NCBI RefSeq assembly: GCF_014155765.1
Contig: NZ_SCKT01000001.1
Span: 744,001-808,000 of the forward strand
From: Pantoea dispersa
GTDB lineage: Bacteria; Pseudomonadota; Gammaproteobacteria; Enterobacterales; Enterobacteriaceae
Direction: 5' to 3'
DNA length: 64,000 nucleotides
The notes under the pieces are model-generated. The model was not told the DNA's origin and did not search any database. It saw only the letters and a list, made by a program, of their open reading frames with translations. The translations under genes were made by a program, and so were the position numbers. Shown in pieces: positions 14,177 to 23,915 of this stretch (position 1 is its first letter; every line of letters begins with the position of its first letter).

Positions 14177-15799
14177 TTAGTTGCTGGCTGCTGCCGGCTG
14201 TTGCGCGGGTTTAGCGTCCGCCTCCGGCTTCGCCGGCGCTGCTTCAGCCTGCGCTTTCTGCGCCGCTGCAGCATCGGCTTTCGCCTTCTCATCTGCGGCC
14301 TTCTGAGCGCTGGCCTTCTCAGCTTTGGCTTTGTCGTCCGCCGTTTTTTGCGCCGCGGCCTTGTCCGCCTTCACTTTTTCCTCAGCGGCTTTGGCGTCAG
14401 CGGCTTTCTGCGCTGCAGCTTTATCAGCCGCGGCTTTGTCAGCCGCCGCTTTATCTGCGCTGGCCTGATCCGCTTTGGCCTGTGCGTCATCGCTGGCTGC
14501 CGGCGCGGCAGCAGGCTGTGCGGCCGGTGCCGGTGCGGCTGGCTGCAGCGGTGTACCCTGCAGCGCGTTGTTCAGCGCGCTGGTGAACTGATCCCAGCTG
14601 CAGTAGCCGTTGGCGTCAGTGTCACACCCCGCCAGCTGCAGCGTAACGCGCTTCGGTGGGTTCTTCAGGCTCAGCACATCGGCATTACGCAGCTGATCCG
14701 CCGTCTGATAGACATACTCCACTTTCAGCAGATCTTTATTGTTCTTCGCATCGTGCCAGCGTTCAAACACCACCTGGCCGCCAATCGGGGTTTTCTCGTC
14801 GTTACCCGGCAGCTCGTATGGCTTAACCTGCAGCGCGCTGAGCAATGACGCGATATTCGAATCGTGTCCGACCATCAGCGTGACTTTTGGCGCGGTGGCT
14901 TTGTCCTGATCGACCAGCTGGCTGCGGATGTAATCCACCAGCGGGGCGGCAACGTCACGCGCCACTTCAGGCGCGGTAAACAGCGCATCCTGATAGCCAT
15001 TCTTGATCGCCGCCAGCTCTTTCCACTGTTCAGGCGTTTTGATTTGTCCCCAGGCAACCTGATCCGCCGGGAAACCTTCGTAATATTGCAGCGTGAAGGC
15101 GTCGACCAGCGAGTTACCCACTTTCAGCGGGCCATTGACGCCGGGCTCTTTGCCGTTTTCCGCGCTAAAGGTGTTGTCGCCGCTGCTTAGGTCGCACTGT
15201 TTCTTGCCGTTACAGGCCGGAGCTGATTTGTAATCCACGATTTTTTCCAGCCGCTGGAAGGCCGGCTTCAGCGCCAGCTTCTCATTAGCTGCGGTCATCG
15301 CCGCCAGCGCTTTCTTGTTAAACGCTTCGCTGCCATCGGTGATTACCGGATTGAAGATCGGGTCCATAGTGCCCATCGCATCCTGATGGGTGACAGCGAT
15401 ATCGCAGCCCGGGAAAGCACCAGTGACGAAATACTGCGCCGTCGCGACGGTACGCTGCAGGCTGTTGGCATAGACAAAGATGTTGCTGCTGTCCGGACAG
15501 GTGCCGTTCTGTACCAGCCCCTGCTGGGCCAGCCACTGACGGGTGTAGTTACCCATGTAGACTTCCAGCACGCCGCCTTTGGTGGTCAGCTCACCGCCGG
15601 GCACATCCCACTGCGGCCAGCTTTTTTTCGTCGCCTGCTCCAGCACGCTGCCGTTGTTGGCCAGCGGAGCACGCAGGTTGTGACGACTCAGCATCAGGAC
15701 CTGCTGCAGTTGCATGTCGCCATCCGCGGCGTAAGCGCTCATACCCATCGGCAGCGCCGCGATCACTGACAGCGCGCAAAGACTCAGTTTCTTGATCAT
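14177..15799 (-). CDS. agp: Periplasmic glucose-1-phosphatase with a TolA-like C-terminal extension
   Basis: Residues 1-24 are a signal peptide ([20 protein letters not shown]). The histidine acid phosphatase motif [15 protein letters not shown] holds the catalytic His, and [11 protein letters not shown] holds the proton donor. [12 protein letters not shown] and the Cys pattern also match Agp, which releases glucose from glucose-1-phosphate in the periplasm. The Agp core ends near residue 410 ([14 protein letters not shown]). E. coli Agp stops about there at 413 residues. This protein continues for about 120 residues of Ala/Lys/Asp/Glu repeats ([20 protein letters not shown] and similar) with Pro-rich ends, as in TolA domain II. 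The frame is clean. The start at 15799 skips an in-frame ATG at 15820 that has no ribosome site. Confidence 0.9.
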   Translation of the reverse strand: MIKKLSLCALSVIAALPMGMSAYAADGDMQLQQVLMLSRHNLRAPLANNGSVLEQATKKSWPQWDVPGGELTTKGGVLEVYMGNYTRQWLAQQGLVQNGTCPDSSNIFVYANSLQRTVATAQYFVTGAFPGCDIAVTHQDAMGTMDPIFNPVITDGSEAFNKKALAAMTAANEKLALKPAFQRLEKIVDYKSAPACNGKKQCDLSSGDNTFSAENGKEPGVNGPLKVGNSLVDAFTLQYYEGFPADQVAWGQIKTPEQWKELAAIKNGYQDALFTAPEVARDVAAPLVDYIRSQLVDQDKATAPKVTLMVGHDSNIASLLSALQVKPYELPGNDEKTPIGGQVVFERWHDAKNNKDLLKVEYVYQTADQLRNADVLSLKNPPKRVTLQLAGCDTDANGYCSWDQFTSALNNALQGTPLQPAAPAPAAQPAAAPAASDDAQAKADQASADKAAADKAAADKAAAQKAADAKAAEEKVKADKAAAQKTADDKAKAEKASAQKAADEKAKADAAAAQKAQAEAAPAKPEADAKPAQQPAAASN

Positions 15800-16023
15800 T
15801 GTGCATATTCCATAATTCATCAGGGAAACACTCTGGCATTCAAGCGATTAGCTCGCCAAAGAGCGAATTACCGCACAGTGTAACCCAGCTTGCCTGAGAA
15901 AATCGCCAGATGTTTGCAAAAACCGTGCATCGACTATAGCAGTAAACGCGCTGGCCGTCGGGTTACGGCAGCAGATTGAAAAGCTTCAGGATGTTTTTCA
16001 GAAGGATGGAAAGCAGAAAAGCG

Positions 16024-16046
16024 AAAAGCCCGCATCGCTGCGGGCT
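16024..16046 (-). terminator. Terminator after the tRNA-Ser pair
   Basis: On the reverse strand AGCCCGCA, the loop GCGA and TGCGGGCT form an eight-pair stem followed by TTTC. It lies 10 bp past the 3' end of the last tRNA. Confidence 0.8.
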
Positions 16047-16055
16047 TCTCTTATA

Positions 16056-16143
16056 TGGCGGAGGAACAGAGATTCGAACTCTGGGATGGTTTCCCATCGG
16101 CGGTTTTCAAGACCGCTGCCTTAAGCCACTCGGCCATCCCTCC
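16056..16143 (-). tRNA. tRNA-Ser (anticodon UGA), copy 2
   Basis: This 88-nt gene is read on the reverse strand: GGAGGGATGGCCGAGTGGCT at the 5' end, anticodon loop CTTGAAAA with TGA, a long variable arm (GATGGGAAACCATC) and AGTTCGAATCT in the T arm. The genomic CCA end is encoded. The long variable arm and anticodon identify the serT-type tRNA that reads UCN, mainly UCA. It is about 40 bp from a nearly identical second copy and shares its transcript. Confidence 0.95.
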
Positions 16144-16182
16144 TGAAATCTTTTTGTCACCTCACACTGCGAGAGTGTGAAG

Positions 16183-16270
16183 TGGCGGAGGAGGAGAGAT
16201 TCGAACTCTCGGATGGTTTCCCATCGGCGGTTTTCAAGACCGCTGCCTTAAGCCGCTCGGCCACCCCTCC
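16183..16270 (-). tRNA. tRNA-Ser (anticodon UGA), copy 1
   Basis: This 88-nt gene has the same architecture as its neighbour: GGAGGGGTGGCCGAGCGGCT at the 5' end, the same anticodon loop and variable arm, and encoded CCA. Differences from the other copy are confined mainly to paired positions in the acceptor and T stems and one D-loop base, and pairing is kept. E. coli has a single serT here, so this is a tandem duplication. A CACACT/AGTGTG hairpin lies between the two genes, probably a processing feature. Confidence 0.95.
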
Positions 16271-16493
16271 GCAATGAGGCGCACTATAAACATCCCCCCG
16301 AACGATGTAAAGCATCCGATGATTCGTTCGCCTGAAAAACAGTCAAAAATGATTTTTTTGCCGTCTTAATCGTCATTCTGCTCAGTGAAACAGCAATTTA
16401 TCGCGTAAAGATGGGTAAAACGCCTTTTCTGTCCTCTGACCGTTGCGTATTCTCAGGCCATGTTTGGTGTTCTCTCTCTAATAGGAGCGCATG

Positions 16494-17150
16494 ATGGACA
16501 GAATAATTAGCTCATCACAGCAGCAGTCGCTACTCAGCACCCATAAAGTGCTGCGTAATACTTATTTCTTACTTGGCCTGACGCTGGCGTTTTCCGCCGT
16601 CACCGCCACGCTCAGCACCGTTTACGCCCTGCCCTCGCCGGGACTGATTCTGATGCTGGTGGGCTTTTACGGGCTGATGTTCCTGACCTATCGCCTGGCG
16701 AACAGCCCCGCGGGTATTCTGGCCGCGTTTGCCTTCACTGGCTTCCTCGGTTACTGCCTCGGTCCGATTCTCAGCTCGTTCCTTACCGCCGGTATGGGTG
16801 ATGTTATCGCCATGGCGCTGGGCGGCACCGCGCTGGTGTTCTTCTGCTGTTCCGCCTATGTCCTGACCACGCGTCGCGACATGTCTTTCCTTGGCGGCAT
16901 GATGATGGCCGGCTTTGTGGTGCTGCTGGTGGCCGTGGTTGCCAATATCTTCCTGCAGCTGCCTGCGCTGCACCTGGCGATCAGCGCACTGTTTATTCTG
17001 TTCTCTGCCGGTGCCATTTTGTGGGAAACCAGCAACATCATTCAGGGCGGTGAAACCAACTACATTCGCGCCACCGTCAGCCTGTATGTCTCGCTGTACA
17101 ACATCTTTGTCAGCCTGCTGAGCCTGCTGGGCTTCGCCAACCGCGACTAA
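16494..17150 (+). CDS. yccA: FtsH-associated membrane protein YccA (Bax-inhibitor-1 family)
   Basis: The 218-residue protein starts [20 protein letters not shown] and then has seven hydrophobic helices, as in the UPF0005/Bax inhibitor-1 family. Diagnostic stretches are [40 protein letters not shown] and [20 protein letters not shown]. In E. coli YccA binds the FtsH/HflKC protease complex in the inner membrane, is a slow substrate, and protects jammed SecY. There are two ATGs in a row; the second (16494) is 6 bp from AGGAG and matches the E. coli start. It is a single-gene unit between the tRNAs and its own terminator. Confidence 0.95.
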   Translation: MDRIISSSQQQSLLSTHKVLRNTYFLLGLTLAFSAVTATLSTVYALPSPGLILMLVGFYGLMFLTYRLANSPAGILAAFAFTGFLGYCLGPILSSFLTAGMGDVIAMALGGTALVFFCCSAYVLTTRRDMSFLGGMMMAGFVVLLVAVVANIFLQLPALHLAISALFILFSAGAILWETSNIIQGGETNYIRATVSLYVSLYNIFVSLLSLLGFANRD

Positions 17151-17171
17151 GACGTAACGCACGCACCGTTA

Positions 17172-17195
17172 AACCCCGCTCCGGCGGGGTTTTTG
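17172..17195 (+). terminator. Terminator after yccA
   Basis: AACCCCGC, TCCG loop, GCGGGGTT, then TTTG. The eight-pair GC-rich stem lies 21 bp after the yccA stop. Confidence 0.88.
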
Positions 17196-17250
17196 CTTTT
17201 TATCCGCCGCCGCCTTTACAATGGGCGCGCTGACGATATGAGGAAATAAT

Positions 17251-17577
17251 GTGATTTTTGCCGGTAAAGAGATTGCCACTGACGCAGAAGGCTATCTGAA
17301 AAATAGCGCCGACTGGAATGAAGCGCTGGCGCAGGCCATCGCCCAGCAGGAAGCGATTGAGATGAGTGAAGCGCACTGGGAAGTGGTGCACTTTGTGCGT
17401 GATTTTTATCAGCAGTTTAATACCTCGCCGGCGGTGCGCATGCTGGTCAAAGCCATGGCGCAAAAATATGGCGAAGAGAAAGGCAACAGCCGCTATCTGT
17501 TTCGCCTGTTCCCGGAAGGTCCGGCCAAACAGGCCACAAAAATTGCTGGCCTGCCAAAACCGGCGAAGTGTCTGTGA
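17251..17577 (+). CDS. tusE: Sulfurtransferase TusE
   Basis: TusE takes persulfide sulfur from the TusBCD complex and passes it to MnmA for 2-thiouridine at tRNA position 34. The 108-residue protein has the DsrC-like fold signatures [40 protein letters not shown] and the terminal [19 protein letters not shown]. The penultimate Cys107 is the persulfide carrier. The start is GTG at 17251, 6 bp after AGGAAA, giving MIFAGKEI in line with family members. It is convergent with yccX and directly abuts its stop. Confidence 0.95.
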   Translation: MIFAGKEIATDAEGYLKNSADWNEALAQAIAQQEAIEMSEAHWEVVHFVRDFYQQFNTSPAVRMLVKAMAQKYGEEKGNSRYLFRLFPEGPAKQATKIAGLPKPAKCL

Positions 17578-17856
17578 TCATCCGGTAGTAAACCGCGTCG
17601 GCCGCTCCGCCAGCTGATGCGGCTCCACCAGCACCTTATCGACCCGGGCACTGGGCGGTCCGCCCGCCTTTAACCAGGCAATCAGAGACTCTACCTGCTG
17701 TGCCTCTCCTGCGGCCAGTACCTCCACGCTGCCATCGGCCAGATTATGCGCATAGCCGGTGACGCCTAGCACGTTCGCCTGCGCCTGGGTGTAATAACGG
17801 AAGCCCACGCCCTGCACCCTGCCGTGAACCCAGATTTTATAACCTGTCGTCGCCAT
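17578..17856 (-). CDS. yccX: Acylphosphatase
   Basis: The 92-residue enzyme hydrolyses carboxyl-phosphate bonds. It has the signature [18 protein letters not shown] (catalytic Arg in the phosphate loop) and the catalytic Asn in [13 protein letters not shown], with the C-terminal RPTRFTTG. Length is normal. It is divergent from rlmI, whose ATG lies 83 bp away, and convergent with tusE, the same arrangement as in E. coli. Confidence 0.95.
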   Translation of the reverse strand: MATTGYKIWVHGRVQGVGFRYYTQAQANVLGVTGYAHNLADGSVEVLAAGEAQQVESLIAWLKAGGPPSARVDKVLVEPHQLAERPTRFTTG

Positions 17857-17938
17857 GGTGATCTCCCCTTTGTGCGTTGCATTTTGCCGCCATCCACCGG
17901 AAAATGGCGCCTCATTTTTTCAGGTAAGCATAGCAAAC

Positions 17939-19129
17939 ATGACCGTTCGATTGATTCTCGCTAAGGGACGTGAAAAATCCCTGCTCCGCCGCCATCCGTG
18001 GGTGTTCTCCGGGGCCGTTGCCCGTATGGAAGGTAAAGCCCAGTCGGGTGAAACCATTGATATCTGTGACAGCAACGGCAAATGGCTGGCCCGCGCCGCC
18101 TACTCTCCCCAGTCACAAATTCGCGCGCGCGTCTGGAGCTGGCAGCAGGATGAGTCAATCGACATCGCCTTCTTTGTGCGCACGCTACAAAAAGCCCAGC
18201 AGTGGCGCGACTGGCTGGCACAGCGCGACGGGCTGGACAGCTATCGCCTGATTGCCGGCGAGTCCGATGGACTGCCGGGCGTCACGATTGATCGCTTCGG
18301 TAACTTCCTGGTGCTGCAACTGCTGTCGGCCGGGGCGGAGTATCAGCGTCCGGCTCTCGTCTCGGCGCTGCAGCAGTGCTATCCCGACTGCGCCATCTAC
18401 GACCGCTCTGACGTGGCAGTGCGCAAGAAAGAGGGACTGGAGCTGGCGCAGGGTCCGGTAAGCGGTGAACTGCCGCCTGCGCTGCTGCCGATAACCGAGC
18501 ATGGCATGCAGCTGCTGGTGGATATTCAGGGCGGTCACAAGACCGGTTATTACCTCGATCAGCGCGACAGCCGTTTTGCCACCCGTCGTTACGCAGAAAA
18601 TGCCCGGGTGCTTAACTGCTTCTCCTACACCGGCGGTTTTGCGGTCTCTGCTCTGCTCGGCGGCTGCCGGGAAGTGATCAGCGTGGATACCTCGCAGGAC
18701 GCCCTTGACGTAGCAAAACAGAACGTGGCGCTTAACGGGCTGGATGTCTCACGCGCGCAGTTCCTGCGTGACGATGTGTTCAAACTGCTGCGTCGCTACC
18801 GCGACAGCGGCGAGAAGTTCGACATGATCGTCATGGATCCGCCGAAATTCGTTGAGAATAAAAACCAGCTGATGGGCGCCTGCCGCGGCTATAAAGACAT
18901 CAACATGCTGGCAATGCAGCTGCTGAATCCGGGCGGCATTCTGCTGACTTTCTCCTGTTCCGGGCTGATGGCCACCGAGCTGTTCCAGAAAATTATCTCC
19001 GATGCCGCTGTTGATGCCGGTCGTGATGTACAATTTATAGAGCAGTTCCGTCAGGCAGCCGACCATCCGGTGATCGCCAGCTATCCTGAAGGGCTTTATC
19101 TGAAAGGCTTTGCCTGTCGCGTGCTGTGA
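17939..19129 (+). CDS. rlmI: 23S rRNA m5C1962 methyltransferase RlmI
   Basis: RlmI methylates C1962 of 23S rRNA using SAM. The 396-residue protein has an N-terminal PUA domain ([20 protein letters not shown]), then a linker and a Rossmann methyltransferase domain. Motifs are [18 protein letters not shown] (SAM site), [13 protein letters not shown] (motif IV) and [10 protein letters not shown] with the catalytic-type Cys. The ATG at 17939 gives [10 protein letters not shown], matching E. coli in start and total length. An upstream in-frame start at 17855 would overlap yccX and is not used. hspQ follows 59 bp later. Confidence 0.95.
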   Translation: MTVRLILAKGREKSLLRRHPWVFSGAVARMEGKAQSGETIDICDSNGKWLARAAYSPQSQIRARVWSWQQDESIDIAFFVRTLQKAQQWRDWLAQRDGLDSYRLIAGESDGLPGVTIDRFGNFLVLQLLSAGAEYQRPALVSALQQCYPDCAIYDRSDVAVRKKEGLELAQGPVSGELPPALLPITEHGMQLLVDIQGGHKTGYYLDQRDSRFATRRYAENARVLNCFSYTGGFAVSALLGGCREVISVDTSQDALDVAKQNVALNGLDVSRAQFLRDDVFKLLRRYRDSGEKFDMIVMDPPKFVENKNQLMGACRGYKDINMLAMQLLNPGGILLTFSCSGLMATELFQKIISDAAVDAGRDVQFIEQFRQAADHPVIASYPEGLYLKGFACRVL

Positions 19130-19188
19130 CTTGAAAACGCTGTCCCTGCCCCCATATCGGTGGCAGGGCAAAGTTTTGGGAGGTCACA

Positions 19189-19506
19189 ATGATTGCCAGT
19201 AAATTTGGAATTGGACAGCAGGTCCGGCACCGTCTCTCCGGGGTGCTCGGCGTGATTGTGGATGTCGACCCGGAGTATTCGCTGGACGATCCGCAGCTGG
19301 ATGAGGTTGGCGCGACGGAATCGCTGCGTGCGGCCCCCTGGTATCACGTGGTGATGGAAGATGAGGAAGGCGAACAGGTGCATACCTATATCGCTGAGAT
19401 TCAGCTGGCCGGCGAAACCTCGCTCGAACATCCGGAACAGCCATCCATGGATGAGCTGGCCGCCTCGATCCGCCAGCAGCTGCAGGCACCCAGCCTGCGG
19501 CATTAA
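19189..19506 (+). CDS. hspQ: Heat-shock protein HspQ (hemimethylated-DNA binding family)
   Basis: The 105-residue protein begins [20 protein letters not shown] and contains the YccV/HspQ core [34 protein letters not shown] and a C-terminal tail. HspQ is a specificity factor and substrate of Lon that binds hemimethylated origin DNA in vitro. GGGAGG lies 7 bp before the ATG. It follows rlmI on the same strand; the intervening 59 bp may carry its own promoter, but I see no clear sigma-32 box. Confidence 0.93.
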   Translation: MIASKFGIGQQVRHRLSGVLGVIVDVDPEYSLDDPQLDEVGATESLRAAPWYHVVMEDEEGEQVHTYIAEIQLAGETSLEHPEQPSMDELAASIRQQLQAPSLRH

Positions 19507-19537
19507 GGGTACGGCGACGCCGCGTCGCCGTTTGTCT

Positions 19538-19951
19538 TTAACGCGTCACGCCCAGCCGCGGAATTTCTATCTTCGGGCAGCGATCCATCACCACCGTCAG
19601 CCCGGCATCACGCGCCAGCACCGCCGCCTGCTCATTAATCACGCCCAGCTGCAGCCACAGGGTTTTGGCTCCGATAGCAATCGCTTCCTGCGCCACGCCC
19701 CATGCCGCTTCGGAATTGCGGAACACATCCACCATGTCGATCTTGCCCGGGATCTCCGCCAGCGTGCCATACACGGTCTGGCCCAGCAGCTGCTGTCCCG
19801 CCAGCTTCGGGCTCACCGGCACCACGTCATAACCCTGATCGAGCAGGTATTTCATTACGCCATAGCTGGCACGCTCAGTGCGATCGCTGGCACCGACCAG
19901 CGCGATGCGTTGGGTTTGCGTCAGGACATCGCGAATCGTTTGATCGTTCAT
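19538..19951 (-). CDS. yccU: CoA-binding domain protein YccU
   Basis: The 137-residue protein has the CoA-binding Rossmann fold: RIALVGASDRTERASYGVMK (glycine loop), DVVPVSPKLAGQQLLG, KIDMVDVFRNSEAA and LWLQLGVINEQAAVLARDAG with a final MDRCPKIE. It resembles the N-terminal domain of acyl-CoA synthetases and is present alone, as usual for YccU. The start MNDQTIRDVLTQ at 19951 follows a GGAG site; the longer frame to 19990 lacks one. It is convergent with hspQ. The physiological role is not established. Confidence 0.92.
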   Translation of the reverse strand: MNDQTIRDVLTQTQRIALVGASDRTERASYGVMKYLLDQGYDVVPVSPKLAGQQLLGQTVYGTLAEIPGKIDMVDVFRNSEAAWGVAQEAIAIGAKTLWLQLGVINEQAAVLARDAGLTVVMDRCPKIEIPRLGVTR

Positions 19952-20124
19952 GTTTTTCTCCTTGTTCACTCGCCTGAGTGTAGATGCCATTGCGCGCTAA
20001 AGTGCAAGCGCAGCGCACGAAAAGTTTGCGCGGCGACACGAATAAATATGTTAAAATGTAAATTAACTGCCATAATGTAATAATTTGCTACACATCGCCC
20101 TTTTTCCCTGTTCCGGGAGTTGAA

Positions 20125-20751
20125 ATGAAGCTGTCTCTGGCTGTTACGGGTTTGCTGTTGTTGCTCGTATCGGCAACCTGCCATGCCATCACCCTGAAGC
20201 TCGATCCGCAGATCGACCTGCTGGTGCTGGATGGGCGCAAAATCTCAGGTTCGCTGCTGAAAGGCGCGGACAGCCTTGAGCTGGAGCGCGGTCAGCATCA
20301 GTTTTTGTTTCGCGTGGATAAACCCTGCGCCGATGCCACCCACTTCCGCTCAGAACTAATGATCGTCACCTTCACCGCCGACGCCCATTCCGTAGCGATT
20401 CGCCTGCCAGCGCTGAATAACCGCCGCGAACGCAGCCTGTTTGATAAATCGTTAAATTTTCAGCTGATTGATGAGCGTGGTAATGAAATAGCCAGTATTC
20501 GCGATCGGTTGCCGGGTGAGAGCAGCGGCAATGTTGAACAGGCGATGATCAATTACAACCGTACGGCGCAGGCGGCCAGCGTGCCGCGCTTTGCGCTGCA
20601 GGCGGCCAGCGTACCGGACGCCAGTCTCAGTCTGGATATTGTATGGCAGGACGCCAGTAATTTGCCCGCGCTGCAACGCTGGCTGCAGCGTGTTGATGCC
20701 GCCACGCGGCAGCGTTTTATCAGTTGGGTGAAAACCCTACGCGCAAGTTGA
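20125..20751 (+). CDS. yccT: Secreted DUF2057 protein YccT (curli inhibitor CsgI type)
   Basis: The signal peptide is MKLSLAVTGLLLLLVSATCHA, and the mature protein starts ITLKLDPQIDLLVLDGRK. The DUF2057 pattern includes SLELERGQHQFLFRVDK and RRERSLFDKSLNFQLIDE. In E. coli YccT (also called CsgI) is a periplasmic inhibitor of curli subunit polymerisation. The protein is 208 residues, about normal. GGGAG lies 6 bp before the ATG. It is divergent from yccU, with about 170 bp between them, and precedes mgsA. Confidence 0.9.
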   Translation: MKLSLAVTGLLLLLVSATCHAITLKLDPQIDLLVLDGRKISGSLLKGADSLELERGQHQFLFRVDKPCADATHFRSELMIVTFTADAHSVAIRLPALNNRRERSLFDKSLNFQLIDERGNEIASIRDRLPGESSGNVEQAMINYNRTAQAASVPRFALQAASVPDASLSLDIVWQDASNLPALQRWLQRVDAATRQRFISWVKTLRAS

Positions 20752-20819
20752 TAGCAGCTGAACGCCAGGGGTAAACTCGTGCCTTCACTACGTTTGCACG
20801 CGCCGAAACAGGAAGCCCC

Positions 20820-21281
20820 ATGGAGCAGACCGTTCGTACCCTGAAAGTTCAGAAACACATCGCCCTCGTTGCCCACGACCACTGCAAAGCCTCGCTGCTG
20901 GACTGGGTAAAAATCAATCAAAATGCGCTGCAACCTCACGTGCTATACGCCACCGGCACCACCGGCAACCTGATCAATCGTCACACCGGACTGGATGTAA
21001 ATGCCATGCTCAGCGGGCCGATGGGCGGCGATCAGCAGGTCGGCGCGCTGATTGCTGAAGGTAAAATTGATGTGCTGTTCTTCTTCTGGGATCCGCTCAA
21101 TGCAGTACCGCACGATCCGGACGTCAAAGCGCTGCTGCGCCTCGCCACCGTATGGAATATCCCGGTGGCGACCAACCGCGCCACCGCTGATTTCATTATC
21201 CATTCGCCGATGTTTGCCAGCGAAGTGACCATCCAGATCCCCGATTATCAGCGCTACCTGACAGAACGTTTGAAAGCCTGA
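20820..21281 (+). CDS. mgsA: Methylglyoxal synthase
   Basis: MgsA converts dihydroxyacetone phosphate to methylglyoxal and phosphate, a bypass when sugar phosphates accumulate. The 153-residue protein contains [18 protein letters not shown], the phosphate loop [10 protein letters not shown], the catalytic Asp in [12 protein letters not shown] and the His/Asp segment [20 protein letters not shown]. Length matches E. coli (152). It is convergent with helD, with a 4 bp gap. Confidence 0.96.
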   Translation: MEQTVRTLKVQKHIALVAHDHCKASLLDWVKINQNALQPHVLYATGTTGNLINRHTGLDVNAMLSGPMGGDQQVGALIAEGKIDVLFFFWDPLNAVPHDPDVKALLRLATVWNIPVATNRATADFIIHSPMFASEVTIQIPDYQRYLTERLKA

Positions 21282-21285
21282 TGGC

Positions 21286-23340
21286 TCAGGCCTTCCGGCT
21301 CTGCGCAACGCCCAGTTCGCGCAGGTGTTCGACAAACACGGAAGGCCGCTCTTTATCAAACATCAGCCACACCTGCTGACGCGCGCGCGTGATGGCCACG
21401 TAGGCCAGGCGCCGCTCTTCTGCATGCGGAAAATCCTCCGGCTGTGGTAGCAATCCCTCTTCCATGATCGACTCGCGCGCCTGCGCCGGGAAGCCGTCAC
21501 GCCCTTCGTGCAGCCCCAGCACGATGACAAAATCCGCCTGCTGACCTTTACTGGCGTGGATGGTCATGAAGTCGATACGCAGTTTCGGCCAGCGGGTTTT
21601 GGCTTTATCCAGCATGGCCGGACGCAGATGATGGTAACGCGCCAGCAGCAGTACGCGCTCGTCCGGCTTCGCGTAACCGCTCAGCTTGTCGAGCAGCGCT
21701 TCCAGTTGCTCCTGCGGCAGCAGCGTAATGGATTTCTTGTTCCCTTTGCTCAGGCTGTTGAGCGGCTTGCGCAGCTGATGCGGATTCTGCTGCACAAAGC
21801 GGTTGGCAATGTCACCGATGCGATCGTTGAAGCGGTAGGTGGTATCCAGCACGCAGCGGTCGCCTTCGCCAAAATAGTGATGAAACGCGGTGGTCAGGCT
21901 CATCTCCGCGCCGCTAAAGCGATAGATCGCCTGCCAGTCATCGCCGACCGCAAATAAACTGGTGCGCTTATTTTGCTGACGCAGCGCGCTGAGCAGCGCC
22001 GCCCGCTGCGGGGAAATATCCTGGAATTCATCCACCAGAATGTGCTTCCACGGGCTGATAAAGCGGCCCTTCTCCAGCACAGCGATTGCCTGGTGGATCA
22101 GCCCGGAGAAATCCACCGCGCCCTCGGCTTTCAGTGCGCTTTTCCATGCTTTCAGCAGCGGTGCCATCAGCCTGACGCGCTTCGTGAAATTGTCGCGCAG
22201 CGGTTCCGGCACATCGGCAATCATCGCCGCCTGCGCGCCGCCGTGCATGCGCATCAGGCCGAGCCAGCGCTCCAGCCGCACGGCAAGACGCTGCGCCAGT
22301 TTGTCATCCTGCCAGAACGGACCTTCCGGCACGTCCCACGCCAGCTCTTCCTGCAACCACTGTCGCCAGCCGCTGGCCTGCGCCTTTTTGCTGTTGCACT
22401 GCTCGCGCCAGTTTTCGATCAGCAACTGACGTCGCGCGCTGCTGTCACTTTCCAGCCGGCTAATGACCGGCTGCTTATTGCTGCCTTCACGAATGATGTG
22501 CAGCGCCAGCGCGTGGAACGTACGCGCCTGAATCGCGCTCTCACCCAGCCGCGTCTGGATCCGATCGTTCATCTCTTCCGCCGCCTGGCGACCAAAAGCC
22601 AGCAGCAGGATTTGCTCCGGCTGCGCCAGTTTGCGCTGTAACAGCCAGCCGGCGCGCGCCACCAGCACCGAGGTTTTACCGCTGCCCGCGCCGGCCAGCA
22701 CCAGCAGCGCGTCTTCACCGTTGACCACCGCCTCACACTGCGATGGATTGAGCGGCGTGGTTTCAACGGTGGAGAAGAAGGCGTGATTATCGCTGATCAC
22801 CCGCGCGCTCCATTCACGGTTGCGCTGCCGAATCGCGCTCTCGCCCTGCTCGAGCCACTGCTGGCAAAAGCGCCACAGCGTGCGGCAGTTATCAAACTCC
22901 TCCAGCCGTGCCAGCGGCAGCGGTAAGGCGGAAAACTGGCGCGTGATGGTCTCTTTTACCGCAGCCAGCTCGCTGCGCTTCAGCCAGCGATCCTGGCTTG
23001 TAAATGCGACGATCTCCTGCTGCAGCGCGCTCAGCACCTGCGCGCTGATTTCGCTCATTTCGAGGCTCCACTGCTGCCACGCCTGCTGCAGGTAATGATA
23101 AAAACGCTGGGTTTCCTGCCACTCGGTGCCGTGCAACCGCACCACTTTCTCTTCCGGTAACAAAAACTCCAGCTCGCCCCACACCAGGCCGCGTTTGCAG
23201 GTAATACCGATCAGCTGATTAAACGGGATCAGGTACTCATGGCGATCGCCGCTGACTTCCACACCGGCAGCCAGCAGTCGCACCCGGTTATAGGGATGCT
23301 GTGCCAGCCGTTTGCCCATGGATGTTGCTTTTAGTTCCAT
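21286..23340 (-). CDS. helD: DNA helicase IV (UvrD/SF1 family)
   Basis: The 684-residue SF1 helicase moves 3' to 5' on single-stranded DNA. Motifs in order are the YccF-adjacent N-terminal domain (MELKATSMGKRLAQHPYNRV), Walker A VLAGAGSGKTSVLVARA near residue 220, Walker B HILVDEFQDISPQR, motif III GDDWQAIYRFSGAE, TTYRFNDRIGD, motif V FMTIHASKGQQADFVIVLGL and motif VI YVAITRARQQVW. Length matches E. coli HelD (684). It is divergent from yccF and convergent with mgsA. Confidence 0.96.
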   Translation of the reverse strand: MELKATSMGKRLAQHPYNRVRLLAAGVEVSGDRHEYLIPFNQLIGITCKRGLVWGELEFLLPEEKVVRLHGTEWQETQRFYHYLQQAWQQWSLEMSEISAQVLSALQQEIVAFTSQDRWLKRSELAAVKETITRQFSALPLPLARLEEFDNCRTLWRFCQQWLEQGESAIRQRNREWSARVISDNHAFFSTVETTPLNPSQCEAVVNGEDALLVLAGAGSGKTSVLVARAGWLLQRKLAQPEQILLLAFGRQAAEEMNDRIQTRLGESAIQARTFHALALHIIREGSNKQPVISRLESDSSARRQLLIENWREQCNSKKAQASGWRQWLQEELAWDVPEGPFWQDDKLAQRLAVRLERWLGLMRMHGGAQAAMIADVPEPLRDNFTKRVRLMAPLLKAWKSALKAEGAVDFSGLIHQAIAVLEKGRFISPWKHILVDEFQDISPQRAALLSALRQQNKRTSLFAVGDDWQAIYRFSGAEMSLTTAFHHYFGEGDRCVLDTTYRFNDRIGDIANRFVQQNPHQLRKPLNSLSKGNKKSITLLPQEQLEALLDKLSGYAKPDERVLLLARYHHLRPAMLDKAKTRWPKLRIDFMTIHASKGQQADFVIVLGLHEGRDGFPAQARESIMEEGLLPQPEDFPHAEERRLAYVAITRARQQVWLMFDKERPSVFVEHLRELGVAQSRKA

Positions 23341-23463
23341 CTCCGCACCGTCATGTGGAATTCAATTATCGCGCAGTTTACCTGTCAGACCCTTAGCGCT
23401 CCAGCCTTAAAACACGCTAAACTGGGCGACACATATTGCGGATTGCAAAAGGAAAATCGCGTT

Positions 23464-23907
23464 ATGCGCACCGTGCTTAATATTCTGAATTTTGTTCTTG
23501 GCGGCTTTATCACCACTCTCGGCTGGCTGCTGGCCACGCTGATCAGCATCGTGCTGATCTTTACCCTGCCGCTGACCCGCTCCTGCTGGGAGATCACCAA
23601 ACTGTCCCTGCTGCCGTTTGGCAACGAAGCGGTTCACGTTGACGTGCTGCGCCCGGAGAGCAAAAGCCACGTGCTGAACGCCGGCGGCACCTTCCTCAAC
23701 CTGTTCTGGCTGATTTTCTTTGGCTGGTGGCTGTGCCTGATGCACATCTCGACCGGCATCCTGCAGTGTCTGAGCATCATCGGTATTCCGACCGGCATTG
23801 CCCACTTTAAAATCGCCGCTATCGCGCTGTGGCCGGTAGGTCGTCGCGTGGTGTCAGTGGAAGAAGCGCAGGCGGCGCGTGAAGCCAGCGCGCGGCGCCG
23901 CTACTGA
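23464..23907 (+). CDS. yccF: Inner-membrane protein YccF
   Basis: The 147-residue protein has two hydrophobic blocks, NFVLGGFITTLGWLLATLIS followed by IVLIFTLPLTRSCWE, and NLFWLIFFGWWLCLMHISTG, plus the YccF-domain glycine-rich GIPTGIAHFKIAAIALWPVG. The ATG at 23464 follows AAGGAAAA; the longer frame from 23353 would add 37 unrelated residues. It overlaps no gene, and yccS starts 8 bp later, so the two are one operon. The function is unknown; the family is linked to ion-channel-like membrane proteins, without proof here. Confidence 0.93.
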   Translation: MRTVLNILNFVLGGFITTLGWLLATLISIVLIFTLPLTRSCWEITKLSLLPFGNEAVHVDVLRPESKSHVLNAGGTFLNLFWLIFFGWWLCLMHISTGILQCLSIIGIPTGIAHFKIAAIALWPVGRRVVSVEEAQAAREASARRRY

Positions 23908-23915
23908 GGCTGAAG

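Noticed and set aside
14153-14848. A 231-residue forward ORF opposite agp
   Set aside because: It is the antisense of the repeat-rich agp tail; its Arg/Leu/Cys-rich product is an artefact of the repeats.
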